Source of the DNA: Kaistia defluvii
GTDB taxonomy: Bacteria; Pseudomonadota; Alphaproteobacteria; Rhizobiales; Kaistiaceae
Length of the DNA stretch: 64,000 bases
NCBI RefSeq assembly: GCF_026343955.1
Contig: NZ_JAPKNI010000010.1
Location: 99,912 to 163,911, forward strand
Direction of reading: 5' to 3'
Numbering within the stretch: position 1 is the stretch's first letter; the number at the start of each line of letters is the position of its first letter. A model generated the notes under the pieces. It searched no databases. It was not told the origin of the DNA and saw nothing but the letters and a program-made list of their open reading frames with translations. Shown one piece after another: positions 25,701 through 34,853 of the stretch. Made by a program: the position numbers and the translations under genes.

Positions 25701-25781
25701 AGGCCGGCGCCCGCAACACTCCGGCGTCATCCCGGCCCGAACTGGCATCCATTCAGCCGGATTGTCAGCACCGAGCCGGCT

Positions 25782-25910
25782 CTTCACCTCTCCCTGAGGG
25801 AGAGGTCGGACCGAAGGTCCGGGTGAGGGTTTACGCCCTCTCCGGATGGGTCCCTAACCCCTCACCCGCCGGCTACGCCGTCGACCTCTCCCTCAGGGAG
25901 AGGTGAAAGT
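25782..25910. repeat. intergenic palindromic repeat, family B, copy 1
   Basis: An imperfect 129-base palindrome. The left end TCACCTCTCCCTGAGGGAG and the right end CTCCCTCAGGGAGAGGTGA are each self-complementary (CTCCCT/AGGGAG) and complementary to each other; GGTGAGGGTTT and CCCTCACCCGCC form inner arms. A second copy is at 49066. It lies between convergent genes and ends 8 bases from the stop of the E1-like gene. Confidence 0.75.
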
Positions 25911-25918
25911 GAAGCGAC

Positions 25919-28357
25919 CTAAACCCCAGGTCCCGACGCCTCGCGCAGATAGCGGACCGGGCGCTCCGGCGCGAGTGCCAGCGCGGCGCGAACGATCGCC
26001 TGGGCGTCGATGCCGTGGTGGCGATAGAGGTCGGCGATCGTGCCGGTCTGGCCGAAATGTTCGACACCGAGCGAGCGGGTGCGGTGGCCGCCGACCGAGC
26101 CGAGCCAGCCCAAGGTCGCCGGATGGCCATCGAGCACGGTCACCAGCGAGCAATGAGGCGGCAGGTCCGCGAACAGCCGCTCGACATGCGACTGGGCATG
26201 GACCAAGCCGCGCTCGCGGGCGCGTCCGGCCGCGGTCCAGCCCGCATTGAGGCGGTCGGCCGAGGTGATGGCGAGCAGGCCGATGTCGCGGCGATCCTCG
26301 GCCAGCAGGCCCGTCGCCTCGATCGCCTCGGGCGCGACCGCGCCGGTATAGGCGATGACCACCTCCGCGTTCGGGCCGGGTTTGCGCAGCCAGTAGGCGC
26401 CGTCGACGATGGCGCGCGAAAGCTCCTCGTCGATCGTGCGGACCGGCTGTTCCAGCGGCCGGGTCGACAGGCGCAGATAGATCGAGCCGCCGGTCTGGTC
26501 GCGCAGCCAGGTGCGCTCGTCCGGGTCGCCGTCGCCATTCCTCTGGATGTAGTCGAAGCCGAAGCGGAGAATGGTGGCGAGTTCGTCGACGAAGGCCGGC
26601 TCGAAGGCGGCGAGGCCGTCCTGCGCCATGCCGATCAGCGGCGTGCCGATCGACTGGTGCGCGCCGCCTTCCGGCGCCAGCGTGATGCCGGACGGCGTGG
26701 CGACGAGGATGAAGCGCGCATCCTGGTAGCAGGCATAGTTGAGCGCGTCGGCGCCGCGATAGATGAACGGGTCGTAGAGCGTGCCGATCGGCAGCAGGCG
26801 TTCGCCATTGATCGAATGGCTGAGCCCCAGCGCCGAGAGCATCAGGAACAGGTTCATCTCGGCGATGCCGAGTTCCAGATGCTGGCCCGAGGGCGAGAAT
26901 TCCCAGTTGAAGGTCGAGGGAATGCGCTCCGACTTGAAGGTGTCGGCCATGCTTTCGAGCGCGAACAGGCCGCGCCGGTTGACCCAGGGCCCGAGATTGG
27001 TCGAGACGGTGACGTCGGGCGAGGTGGTGACGATGCGGTTGGCGAAGTCGCTGTCCTCGCGCGAGATCTCGTTCAGGATCTGGCCGAAACCGGCCTGGGT
27101 CGAGAGCTCCTTGCCGCCGACGCCGGGGGTCGGCAGCACGGCGGGCACGTCGATATGCGGCGAGACGGCGGCCTTCTCGCGCTTGTTGAACGGCACGGCG
27201 TCGAGGAAGGCCTGAAGCTTTTCGGGCGCTTCGGAAAGGCCCTCGAAGTTTTCCCACTCATGTCCTGGCCGGACGTTCATCGCGGTGCGGAACGCGTCCA
27301 TCTGGGTCGGGTTCATCAACCCGGCATGATTGTCCTTGTGGCCGGCGAGCGGCAGGCCAAAGCCCTTGATCGTATAGGCGATGAAGCAGGTCGGCCGGTC
27401 ATGCGTGCCCGCCTTGGCGAAGGCGTCGAGCAGCGTCGGCAGGTCGTGGCCGGCGAGGTTGGTCATCAGCCGCGCCAGTTCCTCGTCCGAGCGCGATTCG
27501 ACCAGTTTCGTCACGGGTCCCTGGTCGCCGATCTCGTCGAGAAGCCGCTTGCGCCAGGACGCGCCGCCCTGGAAGCAGAGGGCGGAATAGAGCTGGTTCG
27601 GGCAATGGTCGATCCAGTCGCGCAGGCGCTCGCCGCCCGGCTCCTGGAAGGCGGCTTCGAGCAGCACGCCATATTTGAGCACCACGACGTCCCAGCCGAA
27701 GTTCTGGAAGATCGCTTCAAAACGCTGCCACAGGCCTTCGCGGACGACGGCGTCGAGGCTCTGGCGGTTGTAATCGACGATCCACCAGGTGTTGCGCAGG
27801 CCGTGCTTCCAGCCTTCGAGCAGGGCCTCGAAGATGTTGCCCTCGTCCATCTCGGCGTCGCCGACCAGCGCGATCATCCGGCCTTCGGGGTGCTCGCCGC
27901 TCCAGCCCTTGGCGCGGACATAATCCTGCACCAGCGAGGAAAACAGCGTCTGCGCCACGCCGAGGCCGACCGAGCCCGTCGAGAAGTCGACGCCGTCCAT
28001 GTCCTTGGTGCGGGACGGGTAGCTCTGGGCGCCCTTGTAGCCGCGGAAATTCTCGAGCTTTTCGCGCGTCTGGCGGCCGAGCAGGTACTGGATGGCGTGG
28101 AAGATCGGGCTCGCATGCGGCTTGACCGCGACGCGGTCCTGCGGGCGCAGCACGTCGAGATAAAGCGCCGTCATGATCGTGGCGAGCGACGCCGACGAGG
28201 CCTGGTGGCCGCCGACCTTGATTCCTTCCGCATTGTCGCGGAGGTGGTTGGCGTTGTGGATGGTCCACGCCGCCAGCCAGAGGATCTTCTTTTCCAGCTC
28301 CGCCAGAAGGGCGAGGCGGTCCGGAGACGGCGAAGACGGGGCGGGCGCGGTCGGCAT
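25919..28357 (-). CDS. transketolase-fold ThDP enzyme, AceE/MdeB-like E1 component
   Basis: An 812-residue homodimeric-type 2-oxoacid dehydrogenase E1, close in size and order to AceE and MdeB. Key features: GGHQASSAS (49-57) and HASPIFHAIQ (81-90) from the pyrophosphate-binding half, the ThDP motif GDAEMDEG (166-173) ending at Asn197 in DYNRQSLD, the Pyr-domain NWEFSPSGQHLELGIAEMN region with the catalytic Glu, and a C-terminal transketolase-like domain. ATG 28357 follows GGAGGA. It would decarboxylate a 2-oxoacid such as pyruvate or 2-oxobutyrate and pass the acyl group to a lipoyl protein; no E2 or E3 gene is nearby. It is last in the run with a Cys/Met lyase and importer. Confidence 0.92.
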   Translation of the reverse strand: MPTAPAPSSPSPDRLALLAELEKKILWLAAWTIHNANHLRDNAEGIKVGGHQASSASLATIMTALYLDVLRPQDRVAVKPHASPIFHAIQYLLGRQTREKLENFRGYKGAQSYPSRTKDMDGVDFSTGSVGLGVAQTLFSSLVQDYVRAKGWSGEHPEGRMIALVGDAEMDEGNIFEALLEGWKHGLRNTWWIVDYNRQSLDAVVREGLWQRFEAIFQNFGWDVVVLKYGVLLEAAFQEPGGERLRDWIDHCPNQLYSALCFQGGASWRKRLLDEIGDQGPVTKLVESRSDEELARLMTNLAGHDLPTLLDAFAKAGTHDRPTCFIAYTIKGFGLPLAGHKDNHAGLMNPTQMDAFRTAMNVRPGHEWENFEGLSEAPEKLQAFLDAVPFNKREKAAVSPHIDVPAVLPTPGVGGKELSTQAGFGQILNEISREDSDFANRIVTTSPDVTVSTNLGPWVNRRGLFALESMADTFKSERIPSTFNWEFSPSGQHLELGIAEMNLFLMLSALGLSHSINGERLLPIGTLYDPFIYRGADALNYACYQDARFILVATPSGITLAPEGGAHQSIGTPLIGMAQDGLAAFEPAFVDELATILRFGFDYIQRNGDGDPDERTWLRDQTGGSIYLRLSTRPLEQPVRTIDEELSRAIVDGAYWLRKPGPNAEVVIAYTGAVAPEAIEATGLLAEDRRDIGLLAITSADRLNAGWTAAGRARERGLVHAQSHVERLFADLPPHCSLVTVLDGHPATLGWLGSVGGHRTRSLGVEHFGQTGTIADLYRHHGIDAQAIVRAALALAPERPVRYLREASGPGV

Positions 28358-28426
28358 GGACGATCCTCCATCGATCCAGATAGCGAAGGATGGACCGAAC
28401 GGCGCGGCGCGGTCCAGCGGTTCCGC

Positions 28427-28452
28427 AACGCGCCCGGTCGGCCGGGCGCGTT
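28427..28452 (-). promoter_or_regulatory. hairpin between importer ATPase and E1-like gene
   Basis: AACGCGCCCGG (28427-28437) pairs perfectly with CCGGGCGCGTT (28442-28452), loop TCGG, 12 bases past the ATPase stop. Without a T run it may be a partial terminator that lowers expression of the E1-like gene relative to the transporter. Confidence 0.6.
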
Positions 28453-28463
28453 GGCTGTCGTGA

Positions 28464-29537
28464 TCAGCCGATGCGCGACCCGGTCGCGGTATCGAACAGG
28501 TGGATGCGGTCGACCGGGAACGAGACGCTGACCGTGTCGCCGCGCACGGCAACGCCGCGCTCCAGCGAGAACGCCTTGACGTCCTCGCCAAAGGCGCTGG
28601 CGTGCAGGATGGTGCCGAAGCCGGTCGGCTCGACCAGCGAGATCAGCGCCTGGATGCCTTCGAGCCCGGTCTTGCCGACCAGCACATGCTCCGGGCGGAT
28701 GCCGAGCGTCACCTTGGTGCCATCGGCGGTCGGGGCCGGGCCGGCAAGCGGCACGACGACGCCCTGCGCCAGCTCGACCGTGCCGCCATTGGCGTTCCGG
28801 TAGGTTCCCTCGAACATGTTCATGGCCGGCGACCCCATGAAGCCGGCGACGAAGAGGTTGGCCGGGCGGTCATAGAGGTCGAGCGGGCTGCCGACCTGCT
28901 GCACGAGGCCTGCATTCATCGCGACGATCCGGTCGGCCAGCGTCATGGCCTCGATCTGGTCGTGGGTGACGTAGATCGAGGTGGCGCCGAGGTCCTGGTG
29001 CAGCTTCTTGATCTCGCCGCGCATGTGCTCGCGCAGGCGGGCATCGAGGTTGGAGAGCGGCTCGTCGAACAGGAACGCCTTGGGCGAGCGCACGATGGCG
29101 CGACCCATGGCGACGCGCTGGCGCTGGCCGCCGGAGAGCGCCTTGGGGCGACGCTCCATCAGCGGCGTTAGGCTGAGCTTGGTGGCGGCGCCCGAAATGG
29201 CGGCGGCGATCTTCTCCTTTGCCGTCTTCCGGAGCCTGAGGCTGTAGCTCATGTTGTCGGCGACCGTCATATGCGGATAGAGCGCATAGGACTGGAACAC
29301 CATGGCGATGTCGCGGTCCTTCGGGTCGAGGTCGTTGACGACCCTGCCGCCGATGCGGATCTCGCCGGAGGAGATGTCTTCCAGGCCGGCGATCATCCGC
29401 AGCAGGGTGGACTTGCCGCAGCCGGACGGGCCGACCAGCACGACGAACTCGCCGTCCTGGATGGTCAGGTCGACGCCATGCAGGATCTTGGTGCTGCCAT
29501 AGGCCTTGCGGACGTCGGTGATATCGATGGATGCCAT
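28464..29537 (-). CDS. carbohydrate ABC transporter ATPase (MalK/UgpC type)
   Basis: A 357-residue ATPase: Walker [10 protein letters not shown] (36-44), Q-loop in VFQSYALYP, signature [16 protein letters not shown], Walker [14 protein letters not shown] and switch His in VTHDQIEAM. The C-terminal OB-fold regulatory domain (LGIRPEHV, VEPTGFGT) identifies the MalK/UgpC/MsmX group. ATG 29537 was chosen as the family start, directly after a 11-base gap from the permease stop; the longer open frame is spurious. ATPases of this type can serve several importers, relevant to the two operons here that lack one. Confidence 0.96.
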   Translation of the reverse strand: MASIDITDVRKAYGSTKILHGVDLTIQDGEFVVLVGPSGCGKSTLLRMIAGLEDISSGEIRIGGRVVNDLDPKDRDIAMVFQSYALYPHMTVADNMSYSLRLRKTAKEKIAAAISGAATKLSLTPLMERRPKALSGGQRQRVAMGRAIVRSPKAFLFDEPLSNLDARLREHMRGEIKKLHQDLGATSIYVTHDQIEAMTLADRIVAMNAGLVQQVGSPLDLYDRPANLFVAGFMGSPAMNMFEGTYRNANGGTVELAQGVVVPLAGPAPTADGTKVTLGIRPEHVLVGKTGLEGIQALISLVEPTGFGTILHASAFGEDVKAFSLERGVAVRGDTVSVSFPVDRIHLFDTATGSRIG

Positions 29538-29548
29538 TGCGAACTCCG

Positions 29549-30385
29549 TCAGCCCTTGACCGCGCCGGCCGTGAGGCCCTGCACGAGGTAGCGCTGGATG
29601 AGAAGGAAGAAGATACAGGCGGGGATCAGCGCGAGCACGCCGGCTGCCATCATCTGTCCGAAATCGACCGAGAATTTCGAGACGAAGCTGAGCAGCCCGA
29701 CCGGGAAGGTGCTGGCGTCGACGCCGGAGATCAGCATCAGCGCGAACAGCAGCTCGCTCCATGCCGCCGTGAAGACGAAGCCCAGCGTCGCCGCCATGCC
29801 CGGCAGCGTCAGCGGCAGGATGATCTGCCGGAACGCCATGAAGCGGGTGGCGCCGTCGATCATCGCCGCTTCCTCGAGATCCTTCGGGATGCCGTCGAAG
29901 AAGGACTGCATCAGGAAGGTCGCGAACGGCACGTTGAAGGCGACATAGACCAGCACCAGGCCGGAGAGGCTGTTGGTGAGCCCGAGCGGCGACAGCATCT
30001 TGAAGATCGGCGCGATCAGCATCACCAGCGGGAACATCTGCGTCAGCAGCATCAGCCCGACGATCCAGAACTTGCCGCGGAAGGTGAAGCGCGACAGCGC
30101 ATAGCCGCCGATCGAGGACAGGAGGGTGACGATGAACGCCGTCGAGACGGACACGATCATCGAATTGCGGAAGAACAGCGGGAAGTCGCTGTGCTCCAGC
30201 ACGAAGGCGAAATGGTCGAGCGTCGCCCGCGACGGCCACATCTTGACGCCCTCGGAATAGAGGAGGTCGTTCGGCGTCACCGAGACCTTGACCAGCCAGT
30301 AGAGCGGGAACAGGGCGAAGGCGATGTAGAGGAGGATGGCCGCCCGGTGGGCGAGTGTCATGCCAAGGCGCTTGGGTCGGATCAT
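29549..30385 (-). CDS. carbohydrate ABC transporter permease (MalG type)
   Basis: A 278-residue permease with six predicted membrane segments, EAA loop EEAAMIDGATRFMAFRQI and the typical C-terminus IQRYLVQGLTAGAVKG. The N-terminal RAAILLYIAFALFPLYWLVKVS is the first membrane span. It is three bases downstream of the MalF-type partner and 11 bases upstream of the ATPase gene, so the subunits are made together. Substrate unknown; the operon also holds a Cys/Met lyase. Confidence 0.95.
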   Translation of the reverse strand: MIRPKRLGMTLAHRAAILLYIAFALFPLYWLVKVSVTPNDLLYSEGVKMWPSRATLDHFAFVLEHSDFPLFFRNSMIVSVSTAFIVTLLSSIGGYALSRFTFRGKFWIVGLMLLTQMFPLVMLIAPIFKMLSPLGLTNSLSGLVLVYVAFNVPFATFLMQSFFDGIPKDLEEAAMIDGATRFMAFRQIILPLTLPGMAATLGFVFTAAWSELLFALMLISGVDASTFPVGLLSFVSKFSVDFGQMMAAGVLALIPACIFFLLIQRYLVQGLTAGAVKG

Positions 30386-30388
30386 GGT

Positions 30389-31321
30389 CTAGCGTTCCTT
30401 GAGCAGCGTCTGGCGCAGGAACACGATCAGCAACGAATAGATCATCAGCAGCATCAGGAGGACCAATGCGATTGCCGAGGCGTAGCCGAAATCGAGCCTG
30501 CGGAAGGCCTGGGTGAAGATGTAGCTGGCGACGATCTGCGTCTTGTCGGCCGGGCCGCCATTGGTCATCACGACGATCAGATCGGCGAAATTGGCGATCC
30601 AGATCGTGCGCAGCATGACGGTGATGGCGATCGTCGGCGCCAGGAAGGGCAGGGTGATCGAGCGGAAACGCTGGAACGGCGTGGCGCCGTCGATGGCGGC
30701 CGCCTCGTAGAGGTCGCGCGGGATCGACTGCAGGGCGGCCAGCAGCGTGATGGCGAAGAACGGGATGCCCCACCAGACATTGGCGATGATCGGGCCCCAC
30801 ATGGCGAGATCCGGATCGGACAGGATGTTGTCCGGCGCGCTCATCAGGCCCATGCCGTACAGCCAGTGCGGGATCGGGCCGACGACGGGATTGAACATCC
30901 AGGCCCAGTTCAGGCCGGACAGGAAGCTCGGCACGGCCCAGGGCAGGAAGCAGAGCGCCTGGGCAAGCCCGCGGCCATAAAAGGGTTTGTCGAGCAGCAG
31001 CGCCAGGATCAGGCCGAAGGCAAACTGCAGGCCGACCGAATAGCCCGTCCAGTAGACCGTGTTCTTCAGCGCCAGCCAGAAGGTCTTGTCCTTGGCGATG
31101 GCGCGGAAATGATCGAGGCCGATGAAGCCGCCCGAGAACGGGTCCAGCAGCGTCATGTCGCGGAAGGCATAGGAAATGCCGATCACGAGCGGCACCAGCA
31201 TCACCGTGACGATCAGGATCAGCGCCGGGGCGGAATAGAGATAGGGCTCGCTCGCATTGGCGAGCCGCCGCAAGAACGGTCGTCGATCTCGCCCATATGG
31301 GGCGCTCACGGCCTCTGTCAT
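30389..31321 (-). CDS. carbohydrate ABC transporter permease (MalF type)
   Basis: A 310-residue permease, six or so membrane segments, EAA loop YEAAAIDGATPFQRFRSI. Conserved MalF-type parts include YLYSAPALILIVTVMLVPL near the N-terminus and GLNWAWMFNPVVGP in the middle. It pairs with the next gene. The 220-base gap to the upstream binding-protein gene contains a perfect 11-base-pair hairpin. Confidence 0.95.
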   Translation of the reverse strand: MTEAVSAPYGRDRRPFLRRLANASEPYLYSAPALILIVTVMLVPLVIGISYAFRDMTLLDPFSGGFIGLDHFRAIAKDKTFWLALKNTVYWTGYSVGLQFAFGLILALLLDKPFYGRGLAQALCFLPWAVPSFLSGLNWAWMFNPVVGPIPHWLYGMGLMSAPDNILSDPDLAMWGPIIANVWWGIPFFAITLLAALQSIPRDLYEAAAIDGATPFQRFRSITLPFLAPTIAITVMLRTIWIANFADLIVVMTNGGPADKTQIVASYIFTQAFRRLDFGYASAIALVLLMLLMIYSLLIVFLRQTLLKER

Positions 31322-31459
31322 CGGAAGTCGATCCCTTTGGTCTCTTCGCAGCCTGTGGAACCTCTCTTGGCGGAGGTCGCAGTCGCGGAATCTGGGTTTC
31401 GGGAGGCGCGTATCGCCCCGGCGAGGGGCGTCCCCTCCCGCAACCGTCTCTGCCGGGTG

Positions 31460-31486
31460 CCGGCCCTCCCGCGGGGGGAGGGCCGG
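31460..31486 (-). promoter_or_regulatory. intercistronic hairpin after binding-protein gene
   Basis: CCGGCCCTCCC (31460-31470) pairs perfectly with GGGAGGGCCGG (31476-31486), five-base loop, 55 bases after the binding-protein stop. No T run. The remaining bases of the 31322-31541 gap show no gene. Confidence 0.75.
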
Positions 31487-31541
31487 TCCGACGGTGGCCC
31501 GGGCCGAAGCGCGGGCGAAGGCTAGAACGTCGCCGCCACGC

Positions 31542-32804
31542 TTACTTGGTGGCGAGGAACTTCTGCTGGCTCTTGGTCAGGTAGTCGGCCCACTGCTGGC
31601 CGAGCTCTTCCGGCGTGATCTCGCCGAGCAGCGCCTGCTGGCTCGTCTTGATGACCAGCGAGTCCTTGAAGAAGGCGAATTCGGGCAGGTAGGTCGGCAT
31701 CACGGTCGGGACGACGTCCTTGTCCGAAAGCTCGGCGAACCAGCCCTTGAACTGCTCGCTGGCATAGAACGGGTCGGTTTCGGCCGACTTGCGGGCCGGC
31801 AGAGCGCCCGTCTTCTTGTTCCAGGCGATGTTGCCTTCCTTGCCCTCAAGCGCTGCGAGCAGCTTCCAGGACGCTTCCTTGTCCTGACTCGTCGAGAACA
31901 TCGACCAGCCGGCATAACCGATGGTCGGGAAGGTCTTGCCGTTCTCGCCCTTCGGCATGGTCATGATGCCGTAGTCTTCCGGCTTCATCCGCTCGGCGAT
32001 GGCGATCAGCGCGTCCGGGTCCTGGTCGAGCATCGCGCAGGTGCCGGAATAGAAGCCGGCCACGATCTCGTTGAAGCCCCAGTTGACGCTGTCCTTCGGC
32101 GCGAGGCCGTTCTTGTACATGTCGGTGACGAAGGTCAGACCCTTGACCCAGCCGGCATCGGCGAAGGTCGAGGTGCCGTCTTCCTTGAAGAAGGTGTTGT
32201 CGCCATTGGCGATCGCGCCGAACATGACCCAGCCGTTCAGGCCGCCCGGGCCGCCGCGCAGGCAGTAGCCCGACTTGCCCGGCAGGGCCGAGACCTTCTT
32301 GGCGGCTTCCTCGAACTCGACCAGCGTCTTCGGAACTTCCGTCACGCCGGCCTGTTCGAACAGCTTCTTGTTGTAGAACATCGCGCGCAGATAGAAGCCG
32401 TAAGGCAGCATGTAGGCGGTGTCCTTGACCGAGCGGCCGAGTTCCAGCGCGCGGTCGTTCAGGTCGGAAGCCTCATCCCACTTGGCGATGTAGGGCTCGA
32501 GGTTTTCGAGCATGCCGCGATTGGCATAGAGCGACAGCCAGGTATCCGGCATTTCCATGACGTCGGGCGTCTCGCCGGCGGCGACCATGGTCGCGAACTT
32601 CTCGAAGGCCTGGCCCCAGGGCAGCGAGATGATCTCGACCGTGGTGCCGGGATTGGCTTCCTCGAAGGTCTTGACGATGCCCTTGAGCGTCTCGGTGCGC
32701 TCCGGGCTGGTGATCACTTCGACAAGCTTCAGTTTGGTATCGGCAAGCGCCGAACCGGCGAGCAGCGCCGTCATGACGGCGGCCGCGGCGATCTTCCTGA
32801 ACAT
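31542..32804 (-). CDS. extracellular solute-binding protein (sugar ABC importer)
   Basis: A 420-residue periplasmic binding protein, class 1 family. Signal peptide MFRKIAAAAVMTALLAGSAL, cleaved after Ala21 before DTKLKLVEVITSPE. Typical features include the VEIISLPWGQAFEKF segment, VMEMPDTWLSLYANRG and the late NKKTGALPARKSAE region. It delivers substrate to the permeases encoded downstream. It lies 33 bases after the PLP-enzyme stop, so it is probably co-transcribed with the lyase and the FadR-type regulator. Confidence 0.95.
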   Translation of the reverse strand: MFRKIAAAAVMTALLAGSALADTKLKLVEVITSPERTETLKGIVKTFEEANPGTTVEIISLPWGQAFEKFATMVAAGETPDVMEMPDTWLSLYANRGMLENLEPYIAKWDEASDLNDRALELGRSVKDTAYMLPYGFYLRAMFYNKKLFEQAGVTEVPKTLVEFEEAAKKVSALPGKSGYCLRGGPGGLNGWVMFGAIANGDNTFFKEDGTSTFADAGWVKGLTFVTDMYKNGLAPKDSVNWGFNEIVAGFYSGTCAMLDQDPDALIAIAERMKPEDYGIMTMPKGENGKTFPTIGYAGWSMFSTSQDKEASWKLLAALEGKEGNIAWNKKTGALPARKSAETDPFYASEQFKGWFAELSDKDVVPTVMPTYLPEFAFFKDSLVIKTSQQALLGEITPEELGQQWADYLTKSQQKFLATK

Positions 32805-32837
32805 TCTTGGTCTCCCTCTTCTTGTTAACTGCAGTGC

Positions 32838-34013
32838 TTACGCTCGCCGGGCGGACTCGATGGCCGCGGCGAGATCGTTCCAGAGCGCGTCGGCCCCCTC
32901 GAGGCCGACATGCAGACGAACCATGTTGGCGCTGACGCCGAAGTCGATTGCCGAATTGGGGCCGGCGGCCTGGACACGGACGACCTGCGCCGGCACCACG
33001 AGGCTCTCATGTCCGCCCCAGCTGACGCCGATCTTGAACAGGCCGAGCGCGTCGGTGAACCTGGCGATGTCGACGGCGCCCTCGCGGAAGGTGAACGAGA
33101 ACAGGCCCGACGTGCCGGAAAGGCCGGCCGGCAGCGCGTTGCCGAGGCCGGGATGCTCGACCGACGCGACCGTGTCGTGATCGAGCAGGCGGCGCGCGAC
33201 ATGCAGCGCGGCGGCTTCATGCGCCTTCATGCGGATCGGCAGGGTGCGCAGGCCGCGGATCAGCAGCCAGGCGTCGAAGGGCGACAGCTTGCCGCCGAGA
33301 TAGGGCAGCGTGCCGGAGCGGATCTTGCCGATCAGTTCCTTCGAGCCGACGACGATGCCGGCGACGACGTCGCTGTGGCCGCCGAGATATTTGGATGCCG
33401 AATGCAGGACGAGGTCGACGCCGAGCTGGATCGGCTGCTGGAACACGGGCGAGGCCCAGCTGTTGTCGATCGCGGTCAGGACGCCGTGGCGCCTGGCCAT
33501 GGCCGCCAGCGCCTGGACGTCATGCGTCTCCATGGTCCAGCTGGTCGGGCTCTCCATGTAGAACAGCGTGGCGCCGGGCAGGGCTGCCTCGACCGCCGCC
33601 TCGTCGCGGCCGTCGACATAGGTGACGGAAACGCCGTAGCGCGCGAGCAGCGTCTCGAACAGGCGATAGGCGTCGGGATAGACGTGGCGCACGCAGACGA
33701 CGCGGTCGCCCGGCTTGACGAAGGTGATCACGGTTGACGAGATCGCCGCCATGCCGCTGCCGAAGGCGAGGCCGTCCTCGGCACCTTCCATGGCTGCGAC
33801 CTTCTCCTCGAAGATGCGCACGGTCGGGTTCAGGCCACGGCTATAGGTCGGGCGAACCTTGAGCCCCTTGTAGGTCTCTTCCATCTCGGCATAGGACGAG
33901 AAGGTGAAGAGCGAGGTCTGCACGATCGGCGGCACCACCGCGTCATAGGCGTTGACGTCGTCATGGGCGGCGATGAGGGACGCGTGGTCGAAGGCCGCGG
34001 TGAAGTCGTTCAT
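32838..34013 (-). CDS. Cys/Met-metabolism PLP enzyme (cystathionine beta/gamma-lyase or methionine gamma-lyase-like)
   Basis: A 391-residue fold-type I PLP enzyme. Lys208 in HSASKYLGGHSDVVAG forms the Schiff base, Asp183 in TAIDNSWASPVFQ binds the pyridine nitrogen, and Tyr57-Ser58-Arg59 in the YSRGLNPT motif binds phosphate from the neighbouring subunit; Tyr112 in VYPDAYRLF stands where the active-site Tyr is found. It should split C-S or C-O bonds of a sulfur amino acid or homoserine derivative, giving pyruvate or 2-oxobutyrate plus ammonia. The start overlaps the upstream regulator stop by four bases. Which substrate is used cannot be settled by sequence alone. Confidence 0.9.
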   Translation of the reverse strand: MNDFTAAFDHASLIAAHDDVNAYDAVVPPIVQTSLFTFSSYAEMEETYKGLKVRPTYSRGLNPTVRIFEEKVAAMEGAEDGLAFGSGMAAISSTVITFVKPGDRVVCVRHVYPDAYRLFETLLARYGVSVTYVDGRDEAAVEAALPGATLFYMESPTSWTMETHDVQALAAMARRHGVLTAIDNSWASPVFQQPIQLGVDLVLHSASKYLGGHSDVVAGIVVGSKELIGKIRSGTLPYLGGKLSPFDAWLLIRGLRTLPIRMKAHEAAALHVARRLLDHDTVASVEHPGLGNALPAGLSGTSGLFSFTFREGAVDIARFTDALGLFKIGVSWGGHESLVVPAQVVRVQAAGPNSAIDFGVSANMVRLHVGLEGADALWNDLAAAIESARRA

Positions 34014-34756
34014 TTCGATACCTTGTGCATGGTCTGGGCGATGTCCTGCGACATCTCCCGAATGTCTTCCTCGACGATCTCCAGGATCGTCAGGGTCTCC
34101 CGGCGGGCGCGATCGGCGTCCCGGGCCGCGATCGCCTCGAACAGCGTGCGGTGGAAGGGAAAGGAACGGCCGGCAAAGTCGGGCCGGTCGAAAGGCTTGG
34201 TCCAGAAGCGTTCGAAGGCCTCGCGCATCTGCTCCAGCAACTGCCCGAACATCGGATTGTGCGAGGCGTCATATACCGAGAGATGGAAGGCGAGGTCGTA
34301 CTTGCCCGAGGTGCCCTCGGCGAGATGGACCTTCTCCATCGCCTCCAGCCTTTCCTCGATGATGTCGAGATCGGCCCGGGTCCGCCGCAGCGCCGCCAGC
34401 GCGCCGGCTTCGGCCTCCAGCCCGCGCCGGATGTCGAGCGTCGCCAGCAGGCCCTCGCGCAGCGTGCCGGCATCGATCGAAAGCGGCATGTGGATGGTGT
34501 CGGAGGAGATGCCGCGCAGCAGATAGGTGCCGCTGCCCTTTCGCGACTCGACGACGCCGAGCGCCTGGAACTGGCGGATGACCTCGCGCACCGTCGAACG
34601 GCCGACGGCCAGCGACAGCATCAGCTCGCGCTCGGTCGGCAGGCGCTCGCCCGGCTTCAGCCCGGACTGGGCGATATAGTCGGCCAGCGCCTTCATCACC
34701 GTGCCGGCACGGTCGGAAGCTGGCAGCGGCGACAGGCCGGGAACGGAAAGCGTCAC
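34010..34756 (-). CDS. FadR/GntR family transcriptional regulator
   Basis: A 248-residue regulator with an N-terminal GntR winged helix (about 17-80, PGERLPTERELMLSLAVGRS then TVREVIRQFQALGVVESRKG) and an all-helical FCD effector domain (LSIDAGTLREGLLATLDIRR onward) whose Asp and His residues normally bind a metal and a small acid ligand. It heads the seven-gene minus-strand run that includes the PLP lyase, importer and E1-like gene, and probably controls it. A palindrome lies just upstream of its start. Confidence 0.93.
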   Translation of the reverse strand: MTLSVPGLSPLPASDRAGTVMKALADYIAQSGLKPGERLPTERELMLSLAVGRSTVREVIRQFQALGVVESRKGSGTYLLRGISSDTIHMPLSIDAGTLREGLLATLDIRRGLEAEAGALAALRRTRADLDIIEERLEAMEKVHLAEGTSGKYDLAFHLSVYDASHNPMFGQLLEQMREAFERFWTKPFDRPDFAGRSFPFHRTLFEAIAARDADRARRETLTILEIVEEDIREMSQDIAQTMHKVSK

Positions 34757-34760
34757 GCCG

Positions 34761-34776
34761 GCACCCGATCGGGTGC
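34761..34776. promoter_or_regulatory. perfect 16-base palindrome before the FadR-type regulator
   Basis: GCACCCGATCGGGTGC is fully palindromic and starts five bases before the regulator's ATG on the minus strand, covering the ribosome-binding region. It could be an autoregulatory operator or a translation-blocking hairpin. Confidence 0.5.
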
Positions 34777-34853
34777 AGCGCTTTTCGCATCAAGAATCCG
34801 GCTCGTCTGGATCACGCGCTCATCCCGTTGCCACGCCCGAGGGCTTTCATAAT

